64,000 nucleotides of DNA from the NCBI RefSeq assembly GCF_001649575.2, contig NC_051445.1:7710408-7774407 (forward strand). The letters are read 5' to 3'. The first letter of the stretch is position 1, and each line of letters begins with the position of its first letter. Under the pieces are notes generated by a model. It did not search any database. It was given only the letters and a program-made list of their open reading frames with translations, and was not told where the DNA came from. Positions 35,586-49,068 of this stretch are shown here, in pieces. A program made the translations under genes and the position numbers. This DNA is from Kryptolebias marmoratus (taxonomy: Eukaryota > Chordata > Actinopteri > Cyprinodontiformes > Rivulidae).

Positions 35586-38144
35586 ACCGTGTCTGCTCTC
35601 TTACATAAGCAGGGCGACAGATGCTGAATCATCAGCTGCCCGCTGGAATGCTCCCTCTACCCAGAGGGTGCCAAGAGGGAAGGCAACACACACTCGCTGG
35701 TGAGCTCCCCCAAACGCACGTCCACGCACTCGACTCACTGTGTGCGTTCATGCAAACAGTGTGCACATATGAACACACACGCACACACAAGGCACTATTT
35801 CACATGAGACTCAGCCCTCATGATTGAAGTCCAGAGAAGGGAAAGAAGAAGAGGAGCGAGAGACGCTTACAGATAGACTGACAGAGTTTGAGAGAAAAGA
35901 GGTGGAAAAAAGAAGAGTGAGATCTTCCCTCATCTGTCTGTGAGGGCTTTGATGTGGTTTAAAGGGTTTTTCATGTTACGCAACTTTGAAGACGAAGTGT
36001 TTGATGTTTGGTTTGCTCGTTTGTCAGCTTTTGGAATAATCTCCCTACCTTCTACCTGTCTGCCTCTGCAATTTATCTGATTAGTGGTAGAAGCTTGCAT
36101 CACCCTCTTGCTGCCTTTGTCTAAAACGATATTCAGAAAGGTGTTTTTTTCTTCTTCTTCTTCTTGGTGTCTCTTCACAAACTTGGCCACTATCATCTAT
36201 TTATGGGAGAAGCAATTGAAACTGGAATAACGGTCCTATTTGCCTGCCTGTCTAGGCTTTCAGAAACACGACTGAAATTCTGATGGAACAATGACAACTA
36301 TTTCACCCCCTTTTTTTCTCTCATCTCCCCATTTCTCTAGCTATACTTCTTCCAATCTTGCCTCTCCACATCCCCTCAGCATGGGTGATTCATTTGTTTC
36401 CAACACAATATAGCACAACATGGGCTCGCCACCCTCCATATTGCCACAATACCTATTTGTTGAACGCCGGGGATTTAATAAATGTATTTCCACACTTTCT
36501 CGTTCCAGCATTTTTCCCTTCTCTGGCCTTCGTCTTTCCACTCTTTCACTCATTCCCTCTTCTCTCTACAGCAGCAATGCAAGCTCTCCCAGTTTCTCCC
36601 CCAGCTGCCTGCTTTCTATCCCTCTCTTTTTTTCCCCCCCTCTCTCATCAGACGAATGTAAGAATAGAACAGGGGAAGCCCTCTCACCTCTCCCTGCACG
36701 TCGGCTAATTAGCATATTCATGAGAGGTTCATAAATTATACATGAGATCCGGAGGGGAAACAGGCAGAAGAATGAGACACACATTCTTACACACGTTCAC
36801 ACACACACAAGAACCTAAACCCCCCACACACATGCACATAGGCACATTCTCACTTTTTCTTCCTCTCACACCCTCTCTCAATCACACAGCACAGACGTAG
36901 AGATACAGACAGGTAATTGGTGAGAAAGAGTGTGTGCTACAGTACACTGGCAGTGTGCAGAGGAGGCAGCACGCAATACTGAGAGGCAGGAGAGGAAGTC
37001 AGTCTCAGTCAAACAGAAAATGCAGTGCACATACACGCACAGTGCCCAGGCTCACTGTATTTCTCTCCACAGTCACACTTTATGGGGTTTAGGCACTAAG
37101 TTATGTTAATTTCCCCAAGAGTGAGTGCTAAAAATGAACTGTTGAATTGAAATCCAGAAAATATAACCAATAAAACTTAAAGCAGGTGTACCTTTACTAA
37201 AGGCTAAGCCACTTCATGAATGGCCTGAATGTAATTAAAGTTCAGCAGGCAGGTTGTTGTCTTCTGCCCGATTTATGTTCTGCTCGTCAAATTTGTTTTA
37301 CATCCAATCAAGCGGGTTTTTCTCTTTTACATGATGGATTTCCCCAAGATGGAGCCAAACTCTGACTCAGCATGCTCACAAATGACTAGACATCTTCATC
37401 CACATACATCACATTTATATTTGGTCCAAAATGAATGCAGTGCGATGAAAGCTGACAGCAGACTGGAGTACCTCCAAGATTTGGGCCAATTAACATAAAA
37501 AGGCTTTTCTTTTAATGTAGCAATGTTTATATAACTAATTTTGTACCTCTGTGTTTGTCATCATAAATATTCATTTGGAAAATGAAATGAATCTAGTGTC
37601 TTTTTTGGCAATTATATAAAAAAATGTTGACACATGTTAGCTTATTCATTTTACCTTGTTCTTTATTTTAAAAACCTCAATATCAATGCATGATACACAT
37701 TCAGTTTCTTAGGATGTTTTCATTTTTCCCATGAAGCATATAAGGACAGAAACTGCTCTTCAGCTGCAAAGTCAATAAAAATGTTATGTTTCTGAACAGG
37801 AGAGATTTGGGGAAAATGTTGAAATGCAATCAATTTACTTTAGTATTAGTCCAACCAGAATAAGAACAAATATAGATAAACTTTGCCACCTCTGCCCGAT
37901 CAAATGTTAAGTTAGAAGAAAAAAAAACCCAGATCTAACAGTGAATTGTGAGCCTTATTTGTACATTTAACCTCCATTGGTGCTTTATGCAGCTTTGCAA
38001 ATGCACATTTTCATGTTGAAATGTTTTGCTGCTACCTTAAAAAAAATCCCAAAAATATGCAAGTATGCAAAAATGACTAAATTGTATGACTGAATAGTTT
38101 CTTTTGTGACCGTAAGTTAGAGAAATACTTAGTTAATTTAAGAT
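35586..38144. other. gene-free stretch with a homeodomain palindrome
   Basis: CTAATTAG palindrome at 36705-36712 lies in a unique block (36690-36770) of possible regulatory character. CA-rich and TC-rich low complexity elsewhere. No exon. Confidence 0.5.
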
Positions 38145-38590
38145 TACAAAGCTAATCAACCTTAGCAAACACAACAATGGCTATAATACAGTCAATTTTA
38201 CAAATATTGAGCTAAAATCTGGAGTGTTAGTTGCTGAGACTCATCTTCAACCCATAGCCTGAGTGCTAATAGTTTGCACATGATCTTTGTTTAAAATCTT
38301 TGCATTAACTGTTGGAGTCAACCCTGTCTGTCTGTTCACAATGTATCTCATGGACCACAGGACATATTTTTTTATGAAGTTCACAAAAAAATAATTGTTG
38401 AAATTATTTTTAAAGATTTTGTGCTAACAAATTGCACAAAATCTCACGTGCAATCACTCATAACATTATTTTCGAAAAAGGCTAAATCTACATCATTTCT
38501 CAATGGAGGATGATCTTAAAACTCTGGTATGAAAGGTAGTGGGTGATATGCATTTCTTCAGAGAATGTTAGGCTTTTAACTGTTTACTGT
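38145..38590 (+). repeat. dispersed repeat family A, copy 6
   Basis: Landmarks 'aacaatggctataatacagtcaattttacaaatattgagctaaa' (in pieces), a partial second unit at about 38325-38400 ('atctcatggaccacaggacat'), 'gatgatct', and the end 'tgatatgcatttcttcagagaatgttaggc'. Confidence 0.8.
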
Positions 38591-40869
38591 TTTTCTTTGT
38601 TATGTACTGAACTCTGCTACAGTCACCATTTTCCAGTTCAAGTGATTTAGTGTTAATCTATCTGTATTTTTTCTATACATACCATCAATGACAGTGGGAA
38701 ATACAGACTTTTATCCTAAAAAGTAGCATCTTTATATGGGTTCAAATATAACATGCTTTCACTTTGCATGCAGCTGTGCTATCAACTTCAATAAGCACTA
38801 ATAGTAATGAACCCATCTTAAAAATAATAAACTTCCATATTTAATGCACTTGAAGTAAAGTACAGCAATGTTCAACCTTTAGAAGAAGCCTATTGAGCTG
38901 TGTTAAGCTTAGGACGTCTGCACTTTGCTGCCATGTGTGAAAGGAGCCCAAAAGGCGGAACATTGTTATTGTAGCTTTAAGCTACTGTGGAGGACATTCA
39001 CAGAGCTGAAGTACGCATTCAGAGTTGGCACACCAGAGTTGTCCGCACCAGACAGAGATGCTGCCATGTTGCATGCCACACCTTTAATTCTGGAATGCCA
39101 GTATGCTGTTTGGAAGCACCCACAGGGCGGCATTATGCTAGCTCTGTTTGTCGCCTGCGGGAACAAGTAAAAGCAAACACAGGTGGCCTATCGAGGGGGT
39201 CTTTTTAGCACCATTGTAGCACAATCAGTGTGAGAAAAGGGTTAGTAGGGGGCCTCAAACTAATGTGGCATGCTTGGCAACCTTTGGAGAAAAAAATGCA
39301 TCAGATTTGTTTTAATTATAGATACTGTACCACCTGCTCCCAATGTAGGTACATCCAACATAACAAATAACACTCAAACTAAAATTAGATGCTGCACAAA
39401 ACATCCCACATTCCCACTTGAAATTTTCAAACTTTGGCATCAATTCATCACTTTTAGAACTCCCTGTTGTTCAGCAGCTTTGTGCTATGGTTAGCTCTTT
39501 ATCACATCTGAAAAGGAAGACTCATAGTTCTTCTTCTAACTGCAAATTTTGGGGCAACCTGCACTCCCTCAAACTAAGCAAGCAAAACTCCTATAAGATT
39601 TCACAGCATGCTTAAAACAACAACAACAAAAGTCTCTCACCTACATTACCTGGTGATAAAGATCAATCCAAGATTATGCACATCAGTTTTTAAAATTTTC
39701 TTGGCATTGTGACTGAAGTTGTAGTTTAAAATATACAAATCAATGCACAACTTCGAGAAGATTTCTCACAAGCACAAATGGCAAGCATCTCTCGCATACA
39801 TCATTCATAACAACTAAAAAATCAATTACCATCTGAACTTCAAAGATTTGGACCAAACAACTGAATAAATGTATAATGAATCAGATTTGAATTGTGTATT
39901 TGCCACCTCATTTGCACCTTTTTTTTGAAGAAGAGCAAACAAGTGATAATGTGTTGAAAAACATTCTGCTGAAACGTATGCAGATATATGACAATTATCC
40001 ACTCTGTTTGCATTACGAAGAATAATGCTTTTAATGCCAGTGAACTGAGTAGATTAGAGTAAGACGTGCTGTTATTATAAGCTTTCTCTAGATCCATATG
40101 GCACTTATAACTGCACTTCCAGGCATGACTGGTTGATGAAATCTCTGCTGAAATTATGCAGATATTGAGAAACGTAATGACAGCGTGTAATGAAAGCAAG
40201 AGATCTCAGAGCTGCAGCTGTACATGACAATATAGTGTAAGTGTGTGATATTACAGCTAAAAGGTTCCCCCTCTGGCTTGCATAATGTTCTGTCACCCTC
40301 AGAGTTGAAGCTCATATTTTAGCCCGCGGATAGACGATGGGAAACCTTTCATACATGCTTTAGTGCTCAAGACAATTAGCTGATTCTGGGTGGTTTGGAT
40401 CTAATTGAGACACAAGGGATTGAGAACAACTGAAAGGTTTGCCATTCCAGTGTAGATGGAATACTCATTAACATGTTGGCAGAACTCATCGTGTTCAGCA
40501 AAAGTCTTCCATGTCTGCTGAAGAGATTCTATTGTATTGGTCAGTTTTCTTGAGCCAAGGGATTACAATACATGTGATGTGCACATATATTTCTGCAACA
40601 GAATGTGTTATCATGATGTGTACACACAGAATGTGCTTTTAAATGTTTAATTTGGACTGTTCACTGGTTAAACTTGGGGTAACTGATATTTGCTGTCTTA
40701 AATTGAAAAAAAAAAATCCCTTTCTTTTAAAATAAAACACTATCGTTACCACCAAAAGTTCAGTTGGTATCCACAACACCAACCACATGTGATGTAAAGC
40801 TAGTATCTCACTGGACTGCAACTGTTTGAAAATAGTTGGTGACTCAAACTTGCAAGAAAAAGGCAAATG
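38591..40869. other. gene-free stretch
   Basis: No exon recognised. An 81-codon ORF at 38925-39170 lies in a GC-richer block and has no familiar domain; it may be an unrecognised repeat. Confidence 0.5.
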
Positions 40870-41145
40870 TTTCAGTCTTTCTTTGTGGAATTTGCATGTC
40901 CTCCCCATTTTCTGTGGGCAGTCTGGTTTACAAAACGTGCATGTTATTGGTAACCTAACTTGTCCCTAGGAGTGAGTAAGAGTGTGAGTGGTTGTCTGTC
41001 TCGTTTGTCACTATATGGCCCTGTGATTGACTTGCAACCCATCCGGGGTGTACCCCACCTCTCCCACAAGGACTGACGGAGACAGTCTCCCTGTAACCCA
41101 GGAAGGAAAAACACGTAAAGATGGATGGCTGGACGGATGGATAAA
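40870..41145 (+). mobile_element. ATGG-tailed repeat, copy 3
   Basis: Begins 'tttgtggaatttgcatgtcctcc', passes 'ggttgtctgtctc', 'ggccctgtgattgact', 'ccggggtgtaccccacctctc', and ends in GGATGG-type units at 41121-41142. Confidence 0.8.
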
Positions 41146-41651
41146 TTTTAAATCTGGACATGCTTTCTGTTGGAGGAGAGCTCCCATGCAGCTTATTGAC
41201 TTACTCCTTTAAGCATCTGTTCACTGTGCTGAAAAAGTGGATGGTAGAGATGGTATGATGACTTGGACTTTTTGACATTACTGAGCTAAAACCCTCTGTA
41301 TCTGAATTAGATTATGTCTAAATTTGGTTCATATTTCCTTTGTCTTCAGGGGGCACTTTGGTTTTCACCCAAAAGCAGTTCTGCTCTCTTTCATGAATAT
41401 GAATAAGTAATTTCGAACATGTGATTCTGTCTGACTTTGTGTCTGCTTCCAAATGTGTGTGCTTTTGTCTGTATCAGTGTGCGTATGCATGTGCTCCCTC
41501 AGTGCGGGTGGCAAGAGCTAATATCAGATTACGGATGTAAATTGGCAGAGTGGCTCTCTCTCATTATCACTAATAAGACTATGGCCTTTCTCTCTGCTGC
41601 TGCCCCCCACCCCCTCTTTCTCTGGTCGGTTAGATGAGAAAGAGATGAGCT

Positions 41652-41687
<36 letters not shown>

Positions 41688-42349
41688 GCTGTTGCAATTG
41701 TACTCCTGAATGCGAGCAATTTCAAAATAGTCCTGATGTGCATTTCTGCCACATGCATGCACATATCAGTGTAACAAACTGATACAAAGCAAACAATGTC
41801 AAGCATTACACACTTTCATACAAGTGATAAAACAACAATCGGATTCCTAATCTCTTTTATGGGTGGGTCCAATAGCTTGTTTTTCATGTTGCTGGAACTG
41901 TTTGGGTCTATTTTTTTTCCTTAAAAGAGGGAAAGGTCAATTTAAATCAAAGTGGTCTTGAGTATCTACACCAATTGTAAATAATTAGGGGTGTTATCTT
42001 CAAGGATCACACTGCCCCTATTCAAAGGGTCACTTTGTGGTTTGGTAAATCCGAAAACGATGTTAATTATATGCTATAACCTCCACAGGCACAAACTCAG
42101 TCTGACTGATCAGTTTTGGAATGTTATTTCTTTTCGCTACCATCATCAAAGTACCAAAATTAGACATACTGAACTTGTTTTTAATTTTAAGACATCCAGT
42201 AATGGCATTTCGCTAAACCTGTCATGTCTTAGGCATCAGTACTCAGAAATACAGGATAAAATTCTATGATTATTGTAATTGTTGTGAAAAAATGAATCTT
42301 TTTTTTCTTTCTTTGTTTTTCTCTGATATGGCTGTTTTTCTGAGCTGCA
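41146..42349. other. gene-free stretch
   Basis: An AG microsatellite lies at 41655-41684. No exon or other element is recognised. Confidence 0.6.
41655..41684 (+). repeat. (AG)15 microsatellite
   Basis: Perfect AG run. Confidence 0.95.
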
Positions 42350-42668
42350 CAATGGAACAGTTGCTCAGCACTGTTGCTAAAGAAAATCCAAGGTTTTAAA
42401 CTCAACCGGGGCCTTTGCTGCGTCAAGTTTGCTTGTTGTCCATATACATGCATGGGTTTCCTCCCATTGTCCAAAAAACATGAATGTTAGGTTTTTAAAT
42501 TGTCCCAATGTGGGAGCATGTGTGTGAATGGTTGTTCATCTCTTTTGTCTCTGTGTGGCCCTGTGGTGAACTGGTGACCTGTCCAGGCTGTGACCTCTCA
42601 TCTAATGAACGCTGGAAATAAGCACCAGCTCCCTGCAGCCCTGAACAGGAAATGAATGGATGGTTGGC
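42350..42668 (+). mobile_element. ATGG-tailed repeat, copy 4 (longest 5' end)
   Basis: This copy retains the head 'cagttgctcagcactgttgc' and 'ccggggcctttgctg', then 'gtttcctcccattgtcc', 'ggccctgtggtgaactgg', 'gacctgtccagg', and ends in 'gaatggatggttgg'. The head in better copies contains a tRNA-like B-box region, which is eroded here. Confidence 0.8.
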
Positions 42669-45177
42669 TGTTTTACTTGCTGTTTGTATAGTTATCACAG
42701 GCTGAAGCTACACGGAATCCCTGCTTTTGTAAACACTGCAACTTTTTGTTCAGGTTTAGAAAAAAATAATTGTTTGGTTTCAAATATATTGCTTCATAAA
42801 GTTGGAGTACGATGCTAAAATACAAAGTTTATCCATAATTTCCCACCGAGTTGGAAATTGATGCTAAATGTCCCCCATGTCTTAATTTGGGGACACTAAG
42901 ATCAAAACGGATTATCTTTTGAAAGAATGGCATTCGAGTCCTTGGAGAATGAGTGTCAGTGTGTTATAGCTGTTGGCACAGCACGTAACGGCTCAACTAC
43001 TCACTAAAATTCTTTTTGCTATTTTATTTTGTTATTTCTCACCCATGCATTTGCAATGCAGCACTGGAAACAATTTGCAACATGCAGATGTCACAAAACA
43101 AGAATCCATTTCTTTCCTTTTCTTTGCTTTTCCCTTCTCCTTCTCTGTTACTTATAAAAACATTCCGTGTTATATTACAAATTAAGATGTAACATGTGGA
43201 CACCTACTCACTGTGACTGTTTTTTTTTTTTCATGTTTTGTGTCACACACAGCTACACATGAACACACACCGCTATTCTTCACACATCAGTCCAAGGTCA
43301 TTATACTAAATGAGACAAAGACTTATTTATAGTCTCAAAGACAACTGAGGCAGAACTAATGTTCAATATACAAACTAACATTCAATTATTCTCACCGCGT
43401 TTTTGTCACAGTTGCACTCTGGTTTATAATCTAAACAGCAAATCTTTTTATTGCACATGTTTCTATGAGTATATAGTCTATATTGAGATTAATGTCAGAA
43501 AGAAGCACAATATATTAATTGGAAAAGCACAGTAGAGTCACGATGAATAATGTAGCTAAACTAGATTTAAGGAGGTGCTCAGTTAAAAATTTCTAGGCCT
43601 TTTGAACAAACGTTGGTGTCTGATTTTAAGTAAACAAAACACTAGCACACAAATAAATTTCCCTGCTTTTATTTTTGGACACATGAATGTAATAGCACAT
43701 ACTTTAGTTGTACTCAAAGCAACGTTTTAACATCTATTTATAACCATATTCTAACACAGACACACTCTCACAAAGAGCTCGTGTAGTCTGCGGATGGAAT
43801 GGTATTTTATTTTTTCACTATTTCTCTCAATCTTTGCTTCCCCTCTTCGTCTTACTCATCTCTCTGCGGAGTACATTCGTGCGGTAATTACATTTCAGCC
43901 ATTATTCTTCGCTGACATTTCTGTACAGTTAATCATGTCCACTTTGCCATCACGCACAGGTCAAAGTGTGTGTGAATGAGAAGAGGGTAAGTATGGGAAA
44001 AAAGATAGAGACAGAGAGACAGATGAAAAAGATCAAATTATATGTAAATTACAACTTCTTGTCTGTGTGTTTTTTTTAGTTTTTCACTAAATGTAAATAC
44101 CAGTTAAACTGTGTTTTGCTGCCTATGTTCTGTGTGTTACGTAGCACAACATACAACCAGCCTTTCAATGTGTGAGGTGATGATGTGCAGCCTCTTGCAA
44201 TCATCAGAAAGGGTTCCAACCTTTGGCCTCAGATGCACCCGTGCACACACTTGTTTCCCTCTGCATGTGTGTGTGTGAGTATGTTTCAGTGTCTGCTCCC
44301 TCCTCTATCCACTGCAGGCCGTCTGTTGTCTTTTATTTCTGCTTTAATGACCTATAAAGGGACTGTTACTTTTTAAATAAACTATAAAGCAAGGGTCATA
44401 AAGGGGGAGTGCAAAGCTGGGCACAATCCAAGCTCTGACAGATTTGTGTATCTCATTCTGTGCGTGACTGGGTCTGGGCATGTGAGTGCTGTTGGCACAT
44501 ATTTCCAATCGAGCCGAACTTGCAGCCAAGCAGATATCACAGTCTTAGAGAGCTCCGGATCAACTGGGTGTTAAATACAACTCTGTAAAATGATAAATCT
44601 ACATAAGTGGTATCCCTGCTTCACATAGAAATGAGTGGGTGGGTGAGGAGCAGGTCCAAGGCTATGCTTTTTTTTTTTTCCTTTTTCTTTATTCAAGCCA
44701 CCGTCTTGGAGCTGTTGTAGTGGGTGTAAAAAGAAGCAAGCCCGGGGCAGCTTCAGTGGCGCTTCGTACATTGAATAGACCCCTTTATAAAAACTTATAT
44801 CACAGAGGACGCTTTTATATTCCTACGACTGACACAAGAAGCTTATAAAAGTGCTTCGAGATGCAGAGAAAGGGTTGAGGCAGGTTCAACCACTACTCAA
44901 GCACTACTGACAGTAATATATGGGTCCTAATAGGTGCATGCTGTTGATATCTGCAGGAGGTGTAATTTCAGTAATGTTTGTGACAGAAAAAAAAAAAAAA
45001 AGTTTAGAAAACGATAAAGTGCCTGTCTTGGAAGAAAGGTCTTTGCGCCGTGCATATTTACATCTTAGTTAGAGGAATGTGTGGGTGCAAGTCATCGCTC
45101 CCTGTCTCTTTCCTCCACCACCTCTTTACGATTTGCGTTTCCAAAGCCAAACATAAAAAAGGGGGGGAAAAAATAAT

Positions 45178-45345
45178 TGCCCGTTTTAGCAGAGTGTAAC
45201 GTCGAAAATGTGTGTCGCTCGCACAGAGCTTCAAACAGACTCGGCGAGGAACAGAGAGCAAATCTTAGCACGCCGCGTTTAGGACATCAAACGGGCCGCA
45301 ATCAACTGCTTCGCAGGAAGGAGGAGGAGGGATGGGGGGCTCGGA
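45178..45345. promoter_or_regulatory. local CpG cluster
   Basis: About 14 CpG dinucleotides in roughly 165 bases, in a window where CpG is otherwise sparse. It could be a small promoter or enhancer CpG island or an exon of an unrecognised gene. No TATA box or ORF supports a specific role. Confidence 0.3.
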
Positions 45346-46024
45346 GGTGGTGGCAGCAATAGGGGGCTCATTTCCTTTGACGTTCATCCACTTCTTCTTT
45401 TCCCATAAGGAGAAGTTTAGTTACTTCAAGCATCTATTGAGAAAAAGAAAGCCACTGACTGTGAGAAAAGGTACTGAGTGTTAAAGACAAAAGCTTCAAG
45501 AAGGTTATGGAAAAAAAAAAGATGGGCAATGGATGGATGACAGAATGAAACGCTTAACTTCATGAAATATTTCCCAGAAATGTCATCATTTGTTTGTACT
45601 TTTTTCATAGTTATAGAATATCTTGTTCATATTGCAAGTGACACAAAAGACTGATGTTGCTTTTAATTGCGGTTGCACTTTTTCTTTGTTTCTCTATTCT
45701 CAACAGAAGTTGTTTAGCAGAAAAAGTAACAGATTCAAGGATGAAAATTACAAAAATAATAAATTCCTGTATTTAGAATAAAATGAAAATACTGATTTGT
45801 CAAACTAATAGTGAAAGACACAAAAAAATTGTCACAAAGTAAAGCAAGGCTGCAATTTTCACTCATTGTCTTTGGGGTCTTTGTATTAATTTTGTGTTTT
45901 GAGTTTGCTTCTGTTTGATTTCCTTAAGTTTTATACTTTGAGTAATTTCATGTTGTTTTGTCACAGCCCATAGATGTCCTAAGTTATGCTTGTCTTAAAC
46001 TTCGTCATCTGTCTAAATAAATAA

Positions 46025-46028
<4 letters not shown>

Positions 46029-46071
<43 letters not shown>
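46029..46071 (+). repeat. (AT)n microsatellite
   Basis: Perfect AT run of about 21 units. Confidence 0.97.
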
Positions 46072-46074
<3 letters not shown>

Positions 46075-46994
46075 TTTGCTTGTTCCAAAAAGGAGCTTCA
46101 AAACAAATATGAAGTTAAAACTGTAGTAAAACCATAGCACAGGAAGCATTTTTATCTCTTATTTTTCCTGCCTTTTTTTTATAATGCATCAATGAAAGTT
46201 TGTTGTTTGTCAATTCATCACATATGGACCATTCACTATTTGCAAACATTTATTATTTTTCAATCTCCAAACTCCAATTGTTCAATGTTTTTGTATCACT
46301 AGCTGGCAAAAAAAAAAAATTTTTTTGTCTTTAAATTCCATTTGAACCAGCATTCACAAATACTGTCACTGTTTAAAAAGGTAGTTGGTATTGCAAAACG
46401 TAAGACAAATAATAGTATTATTCACTTTATTTTACTTAAAAAATTAGACTAATAGTTTAAAGAGAAAATTAGTTGTTTTTTTTTTCTTCTCTATAGAAAC
46501 TAGGCATGCTTTGGTTTGAGATTTAAGCAAACTTCAGCTGGAGTTGGAACATTTCCAGTCTTGACATGACTCTGTGATGGCTGTCTGGCCTCTGGAAAAG
46601 CAAACAGAATGTTACAGCTGAACCAGCTCTGAACTGGCACTAATACATTGTTCACATTTTAGTTTTTCTGTAAAAGTAAACTAGATATTTTATCTAAAGT
46701 TCACGTTTCTTCATTCACTTTTGAGATGGATGGAGAAAGGAAGTAGTCTAAGACAAAAAAAGGCCAGCAACGTTTGTTTTGTATTGTAATGGCCGACTTG
46801 TGGCCTTCATCATGATCATCATGAGAAAATGTTTCAGTGACATGTTGAGTGCTGCTTTACAGAGCTGCTGGTCTTTAAGTCTGTTGCAAACCTATAGTTG
46901 GAACAGTCATGTCATTAGAGTTGCTCGTTTTTAATTTAAATATTTTTTATTCCATTATATATGAAAGCAAATTAAAGATTTGCATTCAGATTTT

Positions 46995-47213
46995 AGATCA
47001 ACTCTACACAGCTAATTAACCTCAGCAAACACCAAAATGGCTATTACCAAGTCAGTTTGCTAGATAGTAAGCTAGATTCTGGGGTGGTAATAGCTGAGTG
47101 TCATTCCCAACACATAATCTGAGCTCTAACAGATCACTTGACATTTTTATTTTAAACTTTGCCATGCAAGGTGGCAGATGATATGCATTTATTCGAGGAC
47201 TTCTACTTCCTAA
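46995..47213 (+). repeat. dispersed repeat family A, copy 7, interrupted by an LTR
   Basis: Landmarks 'cagctaattaacctcagcaa', 'aaaatggctattacc', 'ggtggcagatgatatgcat'. The copy breaks off at 47213, where the solo LTR begins. Confidence 0.75.
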
Positions 47214-47913
47214 TGTCAGGAACTAAGCTTCTTCTAAATTGAGCAGTTCGGTGATAAACAGACACAGAGGCAGAACTAACGGAAGTGACTTTATTTACAG
47301 TGATATTAAATGTGCGAAGATGAACAGGAACCGGGACCTGTAAGCAGAGGATGTTGTGAGTCTGACAGTCCTTTCCGGAAGTAAACAGGCAAGATACGAG
47401 TTAGGATTTTGTCCAAGTGAGTGAGCTTACGGAGGAGGGTGTAGTCCACAGCACAGAGAGAAGTCGTTGAGGTGAGTATATTTTCCAGTGGTGACTTGAT
47501 GGTGACTCCAGTGGGCGAATGGTAACGCCTTCCTTTACAGGTGGTGGCAGCAGCGTTGGCAGACAGGCACAGGTAACAGGATGGCACTTAACTTTGTGAC
47601 GGGCTCCGTGTAAAGACCAGACTGGATCCGGAAACAAACAGGTAATCCTAGGCAGGTTGCAGGACAAAAAACAAGCATGAGATTCTCAACAAGGTTTCAC
47701 AAAGACAAAGTTTAACCTGAGGGCTTGGCACATTACCACATGGTAAAAACAATGCTCCAGCGCTGGTCTGGTTCCCACCACGGCCTTAAGTACCCATGGA
47801 ACGCCTGATGAGCCTGATCCACCACAGCTGGGGAGGGAGTGGTAAAGCGCTGCCAATCACCAGTCAAAGACGGCCCACCAGGAAGTAATCACACATATCC
47901 CAAAAACACCACA
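47214..47913 (-). mobile_element. solo LTR of a retrotransposon
   Basis: Read on the minus strand it starts TGTGGTGTTTTTGG and ends TTCCTGACA, the TG...CA form of LTRs. It is flanked by near-identical 5-base duplications (CCTAA at 47209-47213, CTTAA at 47914-47918). A poly(A) signal AATAAA is present on the minus strand (47290-47295), about 80 bases from the end. No internal gag or pol region or second LTR is seen, so it is a solo LTR of about 700 bases. The two ORFs inside are incidental. The superfamily cannot be told from the LTR alone. Confidence 0.75.
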
Positions 47914-49054
47914 CTTAATTTGAATGTTTTTATTATTCGTCAGCTAAATTAATCTTGGTCTGCCCTGAGATGCTCCTGGTTTGTGATGCCCAAAACACTT
48001 GATCTAGGATGCCTTTTAGTCAAATGCCTAAATCAACTGCCTTCTGTCCCAACAGAAAATGGTACAAGTTGGAATTGGAGAGTAGGAGCACAAGAAAATA
48101 GAAAACAGACAAACATAAACATAAAAATTTCCTGAAGGTTTAAACTGCTTTCTTAAAATTAAAATTGGCCTTGCTGGAGGACGTTGCTCTTTAAGTGCTC
48201 TTCTACATTGCAGTGTTGTCTTAGTGACGCCTACTTAATATACCTCGAGTGACAAATTTCTGCTTTAAAGGGATGCATTGACATTATCTGACTTTGACAT
48301 CTGGCCATTTTCATCAACAGTTGTCACAGCGTGGATAAATGTCTTTGTCCTTCGTCATCCTCGAAACATACTGTAATGTCAGAGCAGAACTTGTGAAGAA
48401 TGTTAACTACATAAAAGGTATTTAGAGAAATGACAGTATTGGTATTTTATCACTTTGACTAAGGTGCATTTATTACAAAAATCTTTACGATTTTTATGTC
48501 AATGTAGAGTTTTACTTTTTTTTAAATGCACCTTGTTCAAACGTTATCAATTTCACTTTTATGGGATTTCCATCAGTGATAAAGTAATTGTTGCAAGCCT
48601 TTCTTCATAATACAGACACCACATCAGAGATTAAAAACAGTTTTTTGTTTTATTTTGTAAATCTGCAGCAGATTGACAGACTGACAAGCTGCCATCCTTT
48701 GATCCCTCTAAAACTCCGAGTTGCTCTCATTCAGCTAAACTTGTAAGTTTCACGTTCCAAAGATCCTTCCCTCCAATCACCCCTTCAAACATGTCATTTC
48801 TCACCTACTTGCACTGTCTTTTTTTCTCCTCATGCCTCACGTCTCGATTCATTTTTCCCTCCCCTCACTCTGCCGAGTCGCTCGATGCTTTCTTTCTCAA
48901 TGTTAATTCACCTGTGATCTTTCACTGCTCTCTCCCCGCTGTCTTTCTCCCTTTCCTCCCCTTTTTTTTCTTGCATCTCTCCTACACTTCTTTTGTCCTT
49001 GATTACCTAGTAGTGAGCTCCTGGCTGTGTCTCCCTGCCACTGGGTAATGGACT

Positions 49055-49068
49055 ATTTGCATGCAAAT
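49055..49068. promoter_or_regulatory. palindromic double octamer ATTTGCATGCAAAT
   Basis: A perfect 14-base palindrome made of two overlapping POU octamers (ATTTGCAT and ATGCAAAT). It lies in non-repetitive sequence. Binding is inferred from motif only. Confidence 0.35.

Larger units (their letters stand above)
42669..46994. other. gene-free stretch with a CpG cluster
   Basis: Mostly AT-rich unique sequence. The CpG-dense block at 45178-45345 is listed separately. An AT microsatellite lies at 46029-46071. No exon recognised. Confidence 0.5.

Noticed and set aside
38880..39260. GC-richer block possibly a transposon or exon
   Set aside because: No recognisable motif on either strand; kept only as an unexplained block.
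47306..47667. Two minus-strand ORFs of about 90 codons
   Set aside because: They lie wholly inside the solo LTR, which does not encode proteins.
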